Of a DNA stretch of 64,000 bases, positions 26,179-34,485 are shown one piece after another. Source of the stretch: Variovorax jilinensis (GTDB taxonomy: Bacteria > Pseudomonadota > Gammaproteobacteria > Burkholderiales > Burkholderiaceae_C); the NCBI RefSeq assembly GCF_030316885.1, contig NZ_JASZYQ010000009.1, forward strand, positions 1 to 64,000. Reading direction: 5' to 3'. How positions within the stretch are numbered: the stretch's first letter is position 1; each line of letters opens with the position of its first letter. The notes under the pieces are model-generated. The model saw nothing but the letters and a program-made list of their open reading frames with translations. It was not told where the DNA came from and did not search any database. The translations under genes and the position numbers were made by a program.

Positions 26179-27376
26179 AGCGCAGCAGGGAGGAGCCCTG
26201 AATCGTCCTCGTCCTTTCACGTCACTTGCGCTGCTGCTGTGCTTCGCATTTGTCGCCGGCACATCGGCGCTTGCGCAGGATGGCGGGGCCGAGGGTCAGG
26301 CCGCTCCCGAGGCACGGCCGCGCATCCGATCGGCCGACGACGGCTGGCTGGACATCAGCGAGTTCCTTGACCAGTCCTATGGCTTCGTGCCGCTCGCGAT
26401 TCCCATCACGGAACCGACCATCGGGCTCGGAGCGGTCGGCGCCCTGACCTTCATCGACAAGCCCAGGGAGGACGCTGCGGCGGGCTTCGGCCGGCCCAAT
26501 GTCACGGTGGTCGGCGCACTCGGCACGGACAACGGCACCAAGGGAGCCTTCGCCGGCGACATGCGCCACTGGCTCGACGACCGGGTGAAGACGCTGGCCG
26601 GTGTCATGCGCGCCTCGGTGAACCTGGACTTCTACGGCATCGGCCACGACGCTGCGCTGCAGGATCATCCGCGCTCGTACAACCTCAAGACCACTGCCCT
26701 GGTGCTGCAGGGGCGCTATCGCATCGCGGAGTCGCCGGTGTGGGTCGGGCTGGGCTACGCGCTCGCCTCGACCTCCGTCAGTTTCAACGGGCTCGAGGAG
26801 CCACAGGTGCAGCCGGCGTTCCAGCGCGATTCGAGGGTCGGCGGTCTGTTGCCGACCCTCAGTTTCGATTCGCGGGACAACATGTTCACGCCGAACCGGG
26901 GCAGCTATCTGGAGCTGTCCGCGGGTCTGTTCAGCGAGGCGCTGGGCGGCGACAGCGCCTTTCAGCGCGTCAACCTCGCGGCCATCCACTACCACCCGCT
27001 CGCACGCGACCTGACCCTCGGCGTCATGGGCAGTTCGGTGCTGAGCTTCGGCGACGTGCCGTTCTATCTGCGGCCATTCATCAGCCTGCGTGGCGTGCCG
27101 GTCATGCGCTATCAAGGCGATTTCGCGGCCCAGGTGGAAGCCGAACTGCGCTGGCAGTTCTGGGAGCGGTTCAGCCTCGTCGGCTTTGCCGGCGCCGGCG
27201 GCACCCGCAACCAGGACCGGAGCAATCGTGCATCGCAGAACGTGACGACGGGCGGCTTCGGCCTGCGCTACGAGATCGCCCGGAAGTACGGGCTCCACAT
27301 GGGCCTGGACGTCGCCTACGGTCCCACCGGCCCGGTCTACTACGTGCAGTTCGGCAGTGCCTGGATGCGGCCATAG
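26147..27376 (+). CDS. Omp85-like outer-membrane beta-barrel (surface antigen/BamA C-terminal type)
   Basis: Exported barrel protein of about 390-409 aa. A signal peptide (RPFTSLALLLCFAFVAGTSALAQ) is followed by about 350 residues of alternating strands with Omp85-type pieces: GLLPTLSFDSRDNMFTPNRGSYLEL, then RGVPVMRYQGDFAAQVEAELRW, which matches the conserved RG.P motif. No POTRA domains are present. The start is uncertain: a GTG at 26147 overlaps the transporter gene, while a strong GGGAGGAG precedes a CTG at 26198 that would start directly before the signal peptide. No suitable ATG exists. It ends the envelope part of the decarboxylase operon. Confidence 0.75.
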   Translation: MGPSLSGCWPEAQQGGALNRPRPFTSLALLLCFAFVAGTSALAQDGGAEGQAAPEARPRIRSADDGWLDISEFLDQSYGFVPLAIPITEPTIGLGAVGALTFIDKPREDAAAGFGRPNVTVVGALGTDNGTKGAFAGDMRHWLDDRVKTLAGVMRASVNLDFYGIGHDAALQDHPRSYNLKTTALVLQGRYRIAESPVWVGLGYALASTSVSFNGLEEPQVQPAFQRDSRVGGLLPTLSFDSRDNMFTPNRGSYLELSAGLFSEALGGDSAFQRVNLAAIHYHPLARDLTLGVMGSSVLSFGDVPFYLRPFISLRGVPVMRYQGDFAAQVEAELRWQFWERFSLVGFAGAGGTRNQDRSNRASQNVTTGGFGLRYEIARKYGLHMGLDVAYGPTGPVYYVQFGSAWMRP

Positions 27377-27433
27377 CGCACTGCCGCCGGACGAGCTCTA
27401 ATCGATTGATCTTTGCGCAAGATGGAGGCCCCC

Positions 27434-27781
27434 ATGAAGACGATCCGGACCCTTTCCCTGACCGTGCTGCTCGCTGCCGCCGCGGCGCTGGGCGGCTGCG
27501 TCTACTACCCGCCCACGCTCTATCCTGCCGTCGCGCCCGCCAGCTTCGACCGGTCCTTCGATGCCGCGGCGAGTGCGATGCGCGACCAGGGGCTGGTGGT
27601 CACCGTGGAGGATCGGGCCAGCGGCACGGTGGTGGGCACGCTGGGCGCGGGCACCGTCTCGGCGAGCGTGCGCCGGCAGGCCGACGGCAGCGTGCGCGTG
27701 CAGTTCGACGCCACCGGCGCCCGCGACCCCGCACTGATCGAACGCGTATCGCGAAGCTACGACGCGCGGATGGGGCGCTGA
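27434..27781 (+). CDS. Small lipoprotein
   Basis: 115-aa lipoprotein: signal peptide MKTIRTLSLTVLLAAAAALGGC with a good lipobox (LGGC, Cys22), then YYPPTLYPAVAPASFDRSFDAAASAMRDQG and a beta-rich domain (VTVEDRASGTVVGTLGAGTVSASVRRQADGSVRVQF). The ATG at 27434 is preceded by GGAGG at the right spacing. It lies 57 nt after the Omp85-like gene and stops 2 nt before the stop of the convergent fabI. The domain looks like the small exported proteins that measure or bind envelope components; no function is assignable. Confidence 0.75.
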   Translation: MKTIRTLSLTVLLAAAAALGGCVYYPPTLYPAVAPASFDRSFDAAASAMRDQGLVVTVEDRASGTVVGTLGAGTVSASVRRQADGSVRVQFDATGARDPALIERVSRSYDARMGR

Positions 27782-27783
27782 GC

Positions 27784-28572
27784 TCAGGCCATGATGTTGA
27801 CGCCGCCGTCCACGTAGAGGGTCTGCCCCGTGAGCCTTCGCGCATAGGGCGTCGCGAGGTAGGCGCAGGCAAAGCCGACGTCGTCGATGTCGACCAGCTC
27901 GCCCACCGGCGCCCGGTTGGCCGCCTCCGTCAGCAGCAGGTCGAAATCCTTCAGGCCCGAGGCGGCGCGCGTCTTGAGCGGCCCGGGCGACACCGGATGC
28001 ACGCGGATGCCCTTAGGGCCGAGTTCGTAGGCCAGGTAGCGGCAGGTCGCTTCCAGTGCTGCCTTGACGGGGCCCATCACGTTGTAGTTGGGCACTACCT
28101 TCTGCGCGCCGAGGTAGCTCATGGCCATCATGGTGCCGCCATCGGTCATCAGCGGCGCGGCGAGCTTCGCCATCCGGATCAGCGAGTGGCACGAGACATC
28201 CATCGCCCGCTGGAAGCCCTGCGCGGAGCAGTCGAGCAGGCCGCCCTGCAGGTCCTCCTTCGGTGCGAAGGCAATCGAGTGCACCAGGATGTCCAGCCGG
28301 CCCCATCGCTTCTCGATGGCCTCGAACACTGCCTCGAGCTGCCCGGGCTGCTCGACGTCGAGCGGCAGCACCAGGGGCGCACCGAATGCCTGGGCCAGCG
28401 GCTCGACGTGGGGGCGCGCCTTCTCGTTGAGATAGGTGATCGCGAGCTCGGCGCCCAGGCTGTGGAAGGCGTGGGCGCAGCCGTAGGCGATCGAATGCTG
28501 GTTCGCTATTCCCACCACCAGCGCCTTCTTGCCGGCGAGGACGGGATCGTGCGGTGTCGGCATGCGGTTCAT
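27784..28572 (-). CDS. fabI: Enoyl-[acyl-carrier-protein] reductase, FabI type
   Basis: 262-aa NADH-dependent SDR-type enoyl-ACP reductase for the last step of fatty-acid elongation. The N-terminal GKKALVVGIANQHSIAYG is the FabI signature. Catalytic Tyr163 and Lys170 are spaced Y-x6-K (NYNVMGPVK), and Tyr153 in MSYLG is also conserved. The ATG at 28572 overlaps the acetate kinase stop as ATGA; an in-frame ATG three codons on is the alternative. It is the last gene of a GNAT/DUF3141/ackA/fabI operon, which suggests an accessory, condition-specific FabI and not the housekeeping copy. Confidence 0.9.
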   Translation of the reverse strand: MNRMPTPHDPVLAGKKALVVGIANQHSIAYGCAHAFHSLGAELAITYLNEKARPHVEPLAQAFGAPLVLPLDVEQPGQLEAVFEAIEKRWGRLDILVHSIAFAPKEDLQGGLLDCSAQGFQRAMDVSCHSLIRMAKLAAPLMTDGGTMMAMSYLGAQKVVPNYNVMGPVKAALEATCRYLAYELGPKGIRVHPVSPGPLKTRAASGLKDFDLLLTEAANRAPVGELVDIDDVGFACAYLATPYARRLTGQTLYVDGGVNIMA

Positions 28573-29756
28573 CCTCGTAGCAGCAGATCGCGCGTGTGGC
28601 GCGCGATCATCAGTTCCTCGTTGGTCGGAATCACCCAGGCGGCGACGCTGCTGCCCGGAGTGGCAATGCGCGGGCCATGGCGCGCGTTGGCATCCGGGTC
28701 GAACTCGACGCCCAGCCATGCGGCGTCGCGGCAGACGCGTTCGCGGATCGCCGCAGCGCGTTCGCCGATGCCCGCGGTGAAGACGATGGCGTCGAGGCCG
28801 CCCAGCGCCGCGGCCAGCGAGCCGAGTTCGCGTCCGATGCGATAGACGAGCAGGTCGATCGCCACCCGGGCCCCGGGTCGATCGGATTCCAGCAGCTCGC
28901 GCATGTCGCTCGACACGCCGGAGACTCCCAGCAGGCCGGACTGGCCGTAGATCAGCCTCTCGATGGCGCGCGCATCCATGCCGCGCTGATCCATCAGGTA
29001 GAGGATCACGCCCGGATCGATCGCGCCGCAACGCGTGCCCATCGGCAGTCCATCGACCGCGGTGAATCCCATCGTGCTCGCGATGCTCCGGCCGGCCTGC
29101 AGCGCACACATGCTCGCGCCGTTGCCGAGGTGCAGCGCCACCGTCCTGCCGCTGGCCGCACGGGGATCGAACTCGGGCAGGACCGAGGCGATGTATTCGT
29201 AGGAAAGTCCGTGAAATCCGTAGCGCCTGACGCCGGCCTCGGCGAACTCCTGCGGCAGGGCGAACATCTGCGCGATGGCCGGGTTGGTGCGATGCATGGC
29301 GGTGTCGAAGCAGACCACCTGCGGCAGTTCCGGCGATCGTTCCAGGAGCGCACGGATCGGCGCCAGGTTGTGCGGCTGGTGAAGCGGCGCGAGCGGTATC
29401 AGCTGCTCGAGCCGGCCCACCAGCTCGCCGTCCACCCGCACCGGTCCCGCGTGGTCCATGCCTCCGTGCACCACCCGATGGCCGACGGCGGCCAGTCGGT
29501 GCGAAGGGCCGTGCGTCGCCCGCAGCCATTCCACGATCCGCGCGATCGCGCCATCGTGGTCTGGTCTTGCATCGGCATCCCAGTGCACCTCGGCGACCTG
29601 CCGGCCAGCCTCGTCCTTGGCCGCGAAGCGCGCCGCGCCGGTGTAGAGCCCCGAGACCTGGCCGCTGGCGACGATCGGCAGGTCATGGCTGCCAGCGAAC
29701 AGCGAGAACTTGAGGCTCGAGGAGCCGGCGTTGAGGACCAGGATCGCATCGCTCAT
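28569..29756 (-). CDS. ackA: Acetate kinase
   Basis: 395-aa ASKHA-fold kinase that interconverts acetate plus ATP and acetyl phosphate plus ADP. Family motifs are present in order: LVLNAGSSSLKFSLF at the N-terminus, GHRVVHGG, FDTAMHRTNP, YGFHGLSYEY, LHLGNGASMCAL, GLPMGTRCGAIDPG and FTAGIGER near the C-terminus. It overlaps DUF3141 upstream and FabI downstream by 4 nt each. No phosphotransacetylase gene is adjacent, which is unusual for an ackA locus. In this context it is likely to provide substrate-level ATP under oxygen or energy limitation. Confidence 0.93.
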   Translation of the reverse strand: MSDAILVLNAGSSSLKFSLFAGSHDLPIVASGQVSGLYTGAARFAAKDEAGRQVAEVHWDADARPDHDGAIARIVEWLRATHGPSHRLAAVGHRVVHGGMDHAGPVRVDGELVGRLEQLIPLAPLHQPHNLAPIRALLERSPELPQVVCFDTAMHRTNPAIAQMFALPQEFAEAGVRRYGFHGLSYEYIASVLPEFDPRAASGRTVALHLGNGASMCALQAGRSIASTMGFTAVDGLPMGTRCGAIDPGVILYLMDQRGMDARAIERLIYGQSGLLGVSGVSSDMRELLESDRPGARVAIDLLVYRIGRELGSLAAALGGLDAIVFTAGIGERAAAIRERVCRDAAWLGVEFDPDANARHGPRIATPGSSVAAWVIPTNEELMIARHTRDLLLRG

Positions 29757-32014
29757 CGAGCGGCCTTCCTGCTGCCCGCGGCTGCGCGGGTGCCTGCGCG
29801 CGGGCGCACCGGCTTGTCGTCGATCGAGAGCAGCGCGGCCACCCGGCGGAACCGCTCCTCCTGGTGCGCCGTCAGCGCGCCGCGTGCACCCGCGACCCGT
29901 CGTGCCGCCTCGAAGCCCTTGCTGCGCTGCTGCATCTCGGGCACGAGGCCGGGCAGCGCGGCGATCGCGCGCTCCTCGTCGAGCGCAAGGACGAAGGCCT
30001 GTCGCTTCATCGCGGCCTTCACCGCAGCAGGCGCGGGACGACGATCGGGATCGATCTCTTCGATCATGCGGCGCATCAGGTTGTAGGGTCGCTCATCGAC
30101 CACGTTTTCTTCCCGACGCACATATAGCAACAGCCGTGCCCACGCATCCGTCAGCGTGCCGCTCTCGAACTGGGATTCGATCTCCACGCGCTTGAGTCGC
30201 TTGAGCTCGCTCTGCTCCCAGGTGGCTGACCTGGGACCGCGCCGGCCGAGCGCATCGGTGCCCAGACCCACGGCGGCGGCGAGCCACGGTGCCTCGTAGA
30301 TCGCCTTGAACATGCGCTCGGACATCTCGTCGCGCCCGTCCCGCACGCGGTCGAGCGACTGCTCGATCTGGCCGGAGACCGCACGCTCGGTCTTCGAGAA
30401 CGGGTTGTCCGGCGTGACGGGGCGGCGGTTGGCGCGCACGTTGTCCGCCAAGGCCTGCACCCAGAACATCCAGGGATTGAGGTTGGACAGGGCCCAGCGC
30501 TCCATGCGCGACGGGTTGATCGCCCGGGCCGCCTCGGCGCCCGTCTCGCTCGTCATGGCCCTGACCAGCGGCGACCCGAAGGTGTCGTAGAGGCCCTGGT
30601 TGATCTCGGCCACGCGTTCGACCACCTCGAAGGCCTGTTCGTCCTTGCGGCCGTCGTCGAAGGCCAGGATGTCCTCGATGGTGCGCGGCGCGAACTGGAT
30701 CAGGTAGCGGCCCTCGACGTAGGCGAGGCCTGGCGTGTCGGGCTGGGTGTCCTGGATCACCGCCTCGTAGAGCCCCGGCGGCAGGGTCTCGATGAGGTCG
30801 AGCGCGCTCGCCAGTTCGGATGTCTCGCGCTTGGCCACGCCGGCCGAGACGAAGATGCCCAGGTGGCCGATCTTCTCGTGCAGGCAGTAGACGATCGTCT
30901 GCTCGTTCAGTCGGATCTCGTCCACGCTGGCATACGCGTCGGGAATCCAGTTGAGCGCCTGCTGCGGCGGCGTGATGTTGTCGCCCCAGGACGCGAAGAC
31001 CACGATCGGCGTCCGGATGTTGCGGATGTCGACGCGGTGCCGGCCATCGAAGGACTCGACCTCGCCGGCCGAGAGCTTGTTGCCGACGAAGAGGTTCCGG
31101 GTGATCCACTCCATCTCCTCCTTGTTCATGAGGAAGAGGCCGCCCCACCATTTCTCGAATTCGAGGAAGCGCTCGCGTTCGGTGTCGACCTGCGAATAGA
31201 GGTTGTAGAGCTTGGACCAGTAGGTGTTCGAGGGATTGAGGCTCTCGAAGTTGTTGACCAGGTAGGCGCCGTCGAACTTGCCGTGCCCCAGGTCGCCGGC
31301 CAGCGAGGCCAGCCAGGTGCCGCCCATGAGGCCGCCGGAGTAGCGCATCGGGTTCTTTCCCTCCACGCCGGCCCAGTACGACACCGGCGATCCGGCCAGG
31401 AGAATCGGCCCGACCGAGTCGGGCGCCAGCGCCGCGAGCATGATCAGCGCCCAGCCGCCCTGGCAGTTGCCGATCACGAAGGGCTTGCCATCGGCGCCGG
31501 CATGCAGCTCGTTGACCTTGCGCATGAAGGCGATCTCCGCTGCGCAGACCGATTCGATGGTCTGGCCCGGCATCGGTGTCGGGAAGAACATCACGAAGTA
31601 GCAGGGGTGACCGTGCTGCAGCGCGATGCCGATCTCGCTGTCCATCTTGAAGCCGCCGATGCCCGGCCCATGCCCGGCACGCGGGTCGATGACGACGAAG
31701 GGCCGCTTCTTCGGATCGGTCCTGGCGTGGGTGGTGTCGGGCTTGATGCGTGCCAGCGCATAGTTCGCGGGCTTCGGAAACTCGCGCGCGTCGAGCACGA
31801 CGTCATAGTCGAATACCAGGACCGGCGGCTTGCCGGAGCGGCTGTGTTCGAGGTACTGGTTGCCGCGTTCGCGCAGCACGTCCAGCGTCAGGATGCCGCG
31901 TTGCCAGGCATCGATTCCGTATTCGGCAGCGGCCTGCGCGGCTTGCAGCGGCCACAGGCCGGAAAGCCCCGAAAGGGCAGAGACCGCGGGCGGGGGAAGT
32001 TCCTTGCTTGCCAT
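29753..32014 (-). CDS. DUF3141 protein, PHA-synthase-like alpha/beta hydrolase
   Basis: 753-aa cytosolic protein. The N-terminal 400 residues form an alpha/beta-hydrolase domain resembling class III/I PHA synthases. A G-x-C-x-G-G box (GNCQGGW, Cys184), an aspartate in SWGDNITPPQQ (Asp345) and GHLGIFVS (His384) would make a Cys-Asp-His triad. The DUF3141 C-terminal half (about 410-753) is mostly helical and of unknown role. The gene starts at 32014, overlapping the GNAT stop, and runs into ackA with an ATGA overlap. DUF3141 genes often sit with ackA and fabI. Polyester synthesis or acyl-transfer activity is inferred from the triad and is not established. Confidence 0.85.
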   Translation of the reverse strand: MASKELPPPAVSALSGLSGLWPLQAAQAAAEYGIDAWQRGILTLDVLRERGNQYLEHSRSGKPPVLVFDYDVVLDAREFPKPANYALARIKPDTTHARTDPKKRPFVVIDPRAGHGPGIGGFKMDSEIGIALQHGHPCYFVMFFPTPMPGQTIESVCAAEIAFMRKVNELHAGADGKPFVIGNCQGGWALIMLAALAPDSVGPILLAGSPVSYWAGVEGKNPMRYSGGLMGGTWLASLAGDLGHGKFDGAYLVNNFESLNPSNTYWSKLYNLYSQVDTERERFLEFEKWWGGLFLMNKEEMEWITRNLFVGNKLSAGEVESFDGRHRVDIRNIRTPIVVFASWGDNITPPQQALNWIPDAYASVDEIRLNEQTIVYCLHEKIGHLGIFVSAGVAKRETSELASALDLIETLPPGLYEAVIQDTQPDTPGLAYVEGRYLIQFAPRTIEDILAFDDGRKDEQAFEVVERVAEINQGLYDTFGSPLVRAMTSETGAEAARAINPSRMERWALSNLNPWMFWVQALADNVRANRRPVTPDNPFSKTERAVSGQIEQSLDRVRDGRDEMSERMFKAIYEAPWLAAAVGLGTDALGRRGPRSATWEQSELKRLKRVEIESQFESGTLTDAWARLLLYVRREENVVDERPYNLMRRMIEEIDPDRRPAPAAVKAAMKRQAFVLALDEERAIAALPGLVPEMQQRSKGFEAARRVAGARGALTAHQEERFRRVAALLSIDDKPVRPRAGTRAAAGSRKAAR

Positions 32015-32586
32015 CAGTGCGCTCCTGGCTTGGAAGAAGGATCATCGTCACCCGCCGTGTCAGCAGCGTGGCGGCAATCCATGTGAACGAGCGTGATGCC
32101 GCCGTCGCGGGCAAGACGCAGCGGCAGCCCGCTGGTCTTGAATACCGCCAGCATCGGCGCGTTGTCGGCGAGAACCTCGGCGCTCAGCGTGTCTATTCCC
32201 GATGCCTTCGCAATCAGCGCCAGATGGCGCATCAGCAGCTTGCCGATTCCGAGCCCCTGGTGCGGGTCGTCGACCACGAAGGCCATCTCGGCACATCCGG
32301 GCTCGCCGACGATGTAGCGTCCGCCGCCCGCGATGACCGGTGCACCGCCTTCGTCCAGTTCGGCTGCCAGTGCCACGTGGCCGACGAAGTCGACCTCCAT
32401 GTAGTAGGCGATCTCGCGCTCGGTGAATCCGTGCTTCGGCGAGAAGAAACGGCGGTAGAGCGACGAATCCCCGGTGCGCCCCACGGCGGCGAGCATGGCG
32501 TCCCTGTCTGCCGGCTTCAGCGCCCGGATGCGCACGGGCCGCCCGTCGCGAAGCGACTCGAGCGCGAGGTATTCGGCTGCGTTCAT
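32014..32586 (-). CDS. GNAT-family N-acetyltransferase
   Basis: 190-aa acetyltransferase. The acetyl-CoA motif A reads MAFVVDDPHQGLGIGKLLMRHLALIAKASG, with the Q/R-x-x-G-x-G/A loop as HQGLGIG. The N-terminal half (RIRALKPADRDAMLAAVGRTGDSSLYRRFFSPKHGFTEREIAYYMEVDFVGHVALAA) is like that of protein-lysine acetyltransferases of the Pat/YfiQ C-terminal type, here without a CoA-ligase domain. It is the first gene of the operon leading to ackA, so it may acetylate metabolic enzymes in response to acetyl-phosphate/acetyl-CoA state. The start at 32586 is 60 bp from a repeat-motif copy shared with the divergent RRM gene. Confidence 0.8.
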   Translation of the reverse strand: MNAAEYLALESLRDGRPVRIRALKPADRDAMLAAVGRTGDSSLYRRFFSPKHGFTEREIAYYMEVDFVGHVALAAELDEGGAPVIAGGGRYIVGEPGCAEMAFVVDDPHQGLGIGKLLMRHLALIAKASGIDTLSAEVLADNAPMLAVFKTSGLPLRLARDGGITLVHMDCRHAADTAGDDDPSSKPGAH

Positions 32587-32646
32587 CGGTCGCACGGGTC
32601 GATCCGGAGGGTGCAGGGCAGCATGCGCCTGGGCAGGGTTCAGTGG

Positions 32647-32668
32647 GAATCCGACCAAAGTAGGATTC
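32647..32668. promoter_or_regulatory. Repeat motif copy 3 (perfect GAATCC-N10-GGATTC)
   Basis: Best copy: perfect 6-bp arms around GACCAAAGTA. It lies between the divergent GNAT and RRM genes, 60 bp and 48 bp from their starts. TAGCTT begins 20 bp downstream on the plus side and CATGCT lies 21 bp away on the minus side, so one dimer could serve both promoters. Confidence 0.7.
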
Positions 32669-32716
32669 TCGTCGCGTCGGCTCCGGAGTAGCTTCGGAGC
32701 ACTGGAGGAAGAGTTC

Positions 32717-32959
32717 ATGCAGATACACATCGTCATAGGCAACCTCCCCGACGACGTCACCGAGGACGGCATTCGCGAAGCGCTGAGCAGCTTCGCGCAG
32801 GCGGACAAGATCCGCCTCGCCAACGAGAGCGGAGCGCCCACCGCCCTGATCGACGTCGAGATGTCGCGTGCCCACGCCGAATCGCTGGCGCAGCGCATCA
32901 ACGGGCGTTCCTACCAGGGGCGCGTGTTGCGGGCATGGGTGCCCAAGATGGATTGGTAG
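32717..32959 (+). CDS. Small RRM-type RNA-binding protein
   Basis: 80-aa single RNA-recognition-motif protein. RNP2-like MQIHIVIGNLPDDVTEDGIREALSSF leads to the second half IDVEMSRAHAESLAQRINGRSYQGRVLRAWVP. The usual RNP1 aromatic residues are largely replaced (PTALIDVEM), so nucleic-acid affinity may be altered. The ATG at 32717 has GGAGGAAGAG upstream. It is directly behind a perfect repeat-motif copy and 14 nt ahead of an unknown gene with which it is probably co-transcribed. Small RRM proteins in bacteria are often induced by stress or cold. Confidence 0.8.
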   Translation: MQIHIVIGNLPDDVTEDGIREALSSFAQADKIRLANESGAPTALIDVEMSRAHAESLAQRINGRSYQGRVLRAWVPKMDW

Positions 32960-32973
32960 CGGGATCGGCTTCG

Positions 32974-34020
32974 ATGGACCTGTCCGCCCTGTTCGATCGC
33001 GTGGCCTCGAGCCTGTTCGGCCGCGACGCACCGAATGCGGGCGATGCCGAGGAGCAGCAGCTCGTCGCCGACATGACCGAACTGGTGGTCGAGACGGTCG
33101 ATCCGCGCCTTCGCCTCCAGCCTCGGTATGCGGACAAGCTCGAGGGCAGCATGCGCAGGACCATCGCCTACCTGCGCGAGGCCGGTCGCCAGCCGATGGA
33201 GCCCCTGGTGCTCGCGCGTGCCGCCTGGAGCGGCGACCCGCGGTTGAACGCCTTCTTCGCTGCCGCGGACGACGTGCCCGCTTTTCTCGGCCGCTCCAAG
33301 GAGCTCCGAGCGTACTTTGCGACGGCTTCCCATCGCGAAAGCGGCGAGGCCTATGCGTTGCTGGCGATGAAGAAGGAGGAGCGCAGCGTGCTCGGCAACC
33401 GGCAGGACGGCGACCGGGTGCTCCACGATGTTCCGCTGGTCACGGTGAGCTTCTCTGGCCATCGGTTGTTCGCGCCTTCGGCCACGTTCGAGGAAGCGCG
33501 GCTGGAAGTGGGCCGCATCCTGATCCGCCGCCTGGCCCAGCTGGCACTCAAGCGCATCGTGGACCTGGACATGAAGGCAACCGGTCTCGGCGAGCGAAAG
33601 GCCTGGCTCGCAGCGCGCCTGCGGCTGGTGAAGCTGGCGATCGACGGCGCCAGCGGCCTGCTGGAGGACACGGCTGCCAACCGCGCGCAGATCGTCTCTC
33701 TTGAACGAGAGCTTGCGCAGACCGTGCATGACTTCATCGAGACCAAGGCCAGCATTGCCACGCTCGAGCGCATCAGGGAGCACATCGAGACCGTGTTCGA
33801 CGATCCCGGGAGCCACCTCCGCCTGCGTCGGTCGGCAATGCGACTGAGCCGCATGGGGGTGCGGCTCGCCGAGGACGAGCCTGGGCCGGCCAACGCCTTC
33901 GTGCTGTCGGAGCTGACGATCGGCGAGGGGGTGAGCGCTGCGATCGCGGCCGTGCGTTGCCCGTTCGCCGAGATGCCGCCCGAGACCGACGCGCTGGCCC
34001 ATGCCGAGCGCTACATCTAG
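32974..34020 (+). CDS. Hypothetical cytosolic helical protein (348 aa)
   Basis: No family recognised. The 348-aa chain is soluble and mostly helical, rich in Ala, Arg, Glu and Leu. The middle contains an exposed loop (LAMKKEERSVLGNRQDGDRVLHDV), then a long amphipathic stretch (about 170-275) likely to form coiled coil (RILIRRLAQLALKRIVDLDMKATGLGERKAWL). The ATG at 32974 is chosen; a GTG at 32935 would overlap the RRM gene. It lies between the RRM gene and a lone receiver domain, transcribed together, which suggests a post-transcriptional or signalling role under control of the repeat motif. No catalytic motif was found. Confidence 0.72.
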   Translation: MDLSALFDRVASSLFGRDAPNAGDAEEQQLVADMTELVVETVDPRLRLQPRYADKLEGSMRRTIAYLREAGRQPMEPLVLARAAWSGDPRLNAFFAAADDVPAFLGRSKELRAYFATASHRESGEAYALLAMKKEERSVLGNRQDGDRVLHDVPLVTVSFSGHRLFAPSATFEEARLEVGRILIRRLAQLALKRIVDLDMKATGLGERKAWLAARLRLVKLAIDGASGLLEDTAANRAQIVSLERELAQTVHDFIETKASIATLERIREHIETVFDDPGSHLRLRRSAMRLSRMGVRLAEDEPGPANAFVLSELTIGEGVSAAIAAVRCPFAEMPPETDALAHAERYI

Positions 34021-34045
34021 CTGCGGAACAGAGAGGTGACGCCAG

Positions 34046-34444
34046 ATGCCCGAGCCAACTGCCCCGCAGATCGTCTATGTGGTGGACGCCGATGCCTCGG
34101 TGCGAGAGGGTTTGTCGCGCCTCATGGATTCAGCGGGTTTCGAGGCGCGTCCCTGCGCCTCGCTGGCCGATTTCATCGAACAGGCGAGCGGCATGCGGCT
34201 GGCCTGCGTGCTGCTCGACGTGCGCAGCGCACGCGACGGGGCGGCGGCGACCCGCGCCGCCTTGCGGGCAGTCGCCAAGGTGCTGCCGGTGATCGCACTG
34301 TCGTCGAGCGATGATCCGACTGCACGCCAGCTGGCCAAGGAGATGGGCGCGAGGTCGTTCTTCCGCAAGCCCGTGGATGCAGCGGCGCTGCTGGATTCGA
34401 TTGCATGGGTCGCTCAGGGCGACGGCCGCGGCGCGACGAACTGA
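34046..34444 (+). CDS. Stand-alone response-regulator receiver domain
   Basis: 132-aa CheY-like/FixJ-N-like receiver without output domain. The phospho-acceptor is Asp58 in CVLLDVRSA. The acidic pocket is VVDADAS (Asp14, Asp16), the switch Ser/Thr region is VIALSSSDD, and the conserved Lys-Pro is FFRKPVD. It is closest in pattern to FixJ/TodT-type receivers (REGLSRLMDSAGFEARPCASLADFI). It is 25 nt after the unknown 348-aa gene. It could compete for phosphate from the fused sensor kinase encoded at 10875, as FixT-like or single-domain sinks do, but this is inference. Confidence 0.85.
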   Translation: MPEPTAPQIVYVVDADASVREGLSRLMDSAGFEARPCASLADFIEQASGMRLACVLLDVRSARDGAAATRAALRAVAKVLPVIALSSSDDPTARQLAKEMGARSFFRKPVDAAALLDSIAWVAQGDGRGATN

Positions 34445-34485
34445 GCACCTCCCGGGAATTCTTGCCCGCGGCGCGTCGGCGCCTG

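Noticed and set aside
24421..26262. Antisense frame of 613 codons opposite the second AAE transporter
   Set aside because: Gln/His/Arg-rich shadow; the plus strand has a transporter with clear membrane segments and domain order.
27406..27420. FNR/FixK-like sequence TTGATCTTTGCGCAA upstream of the small lipoprotein
   Set aside because: The half sites are one base too far apart and the second arm is GCGCAA, not ATCAA; it also lies in the middle of a probable operon.
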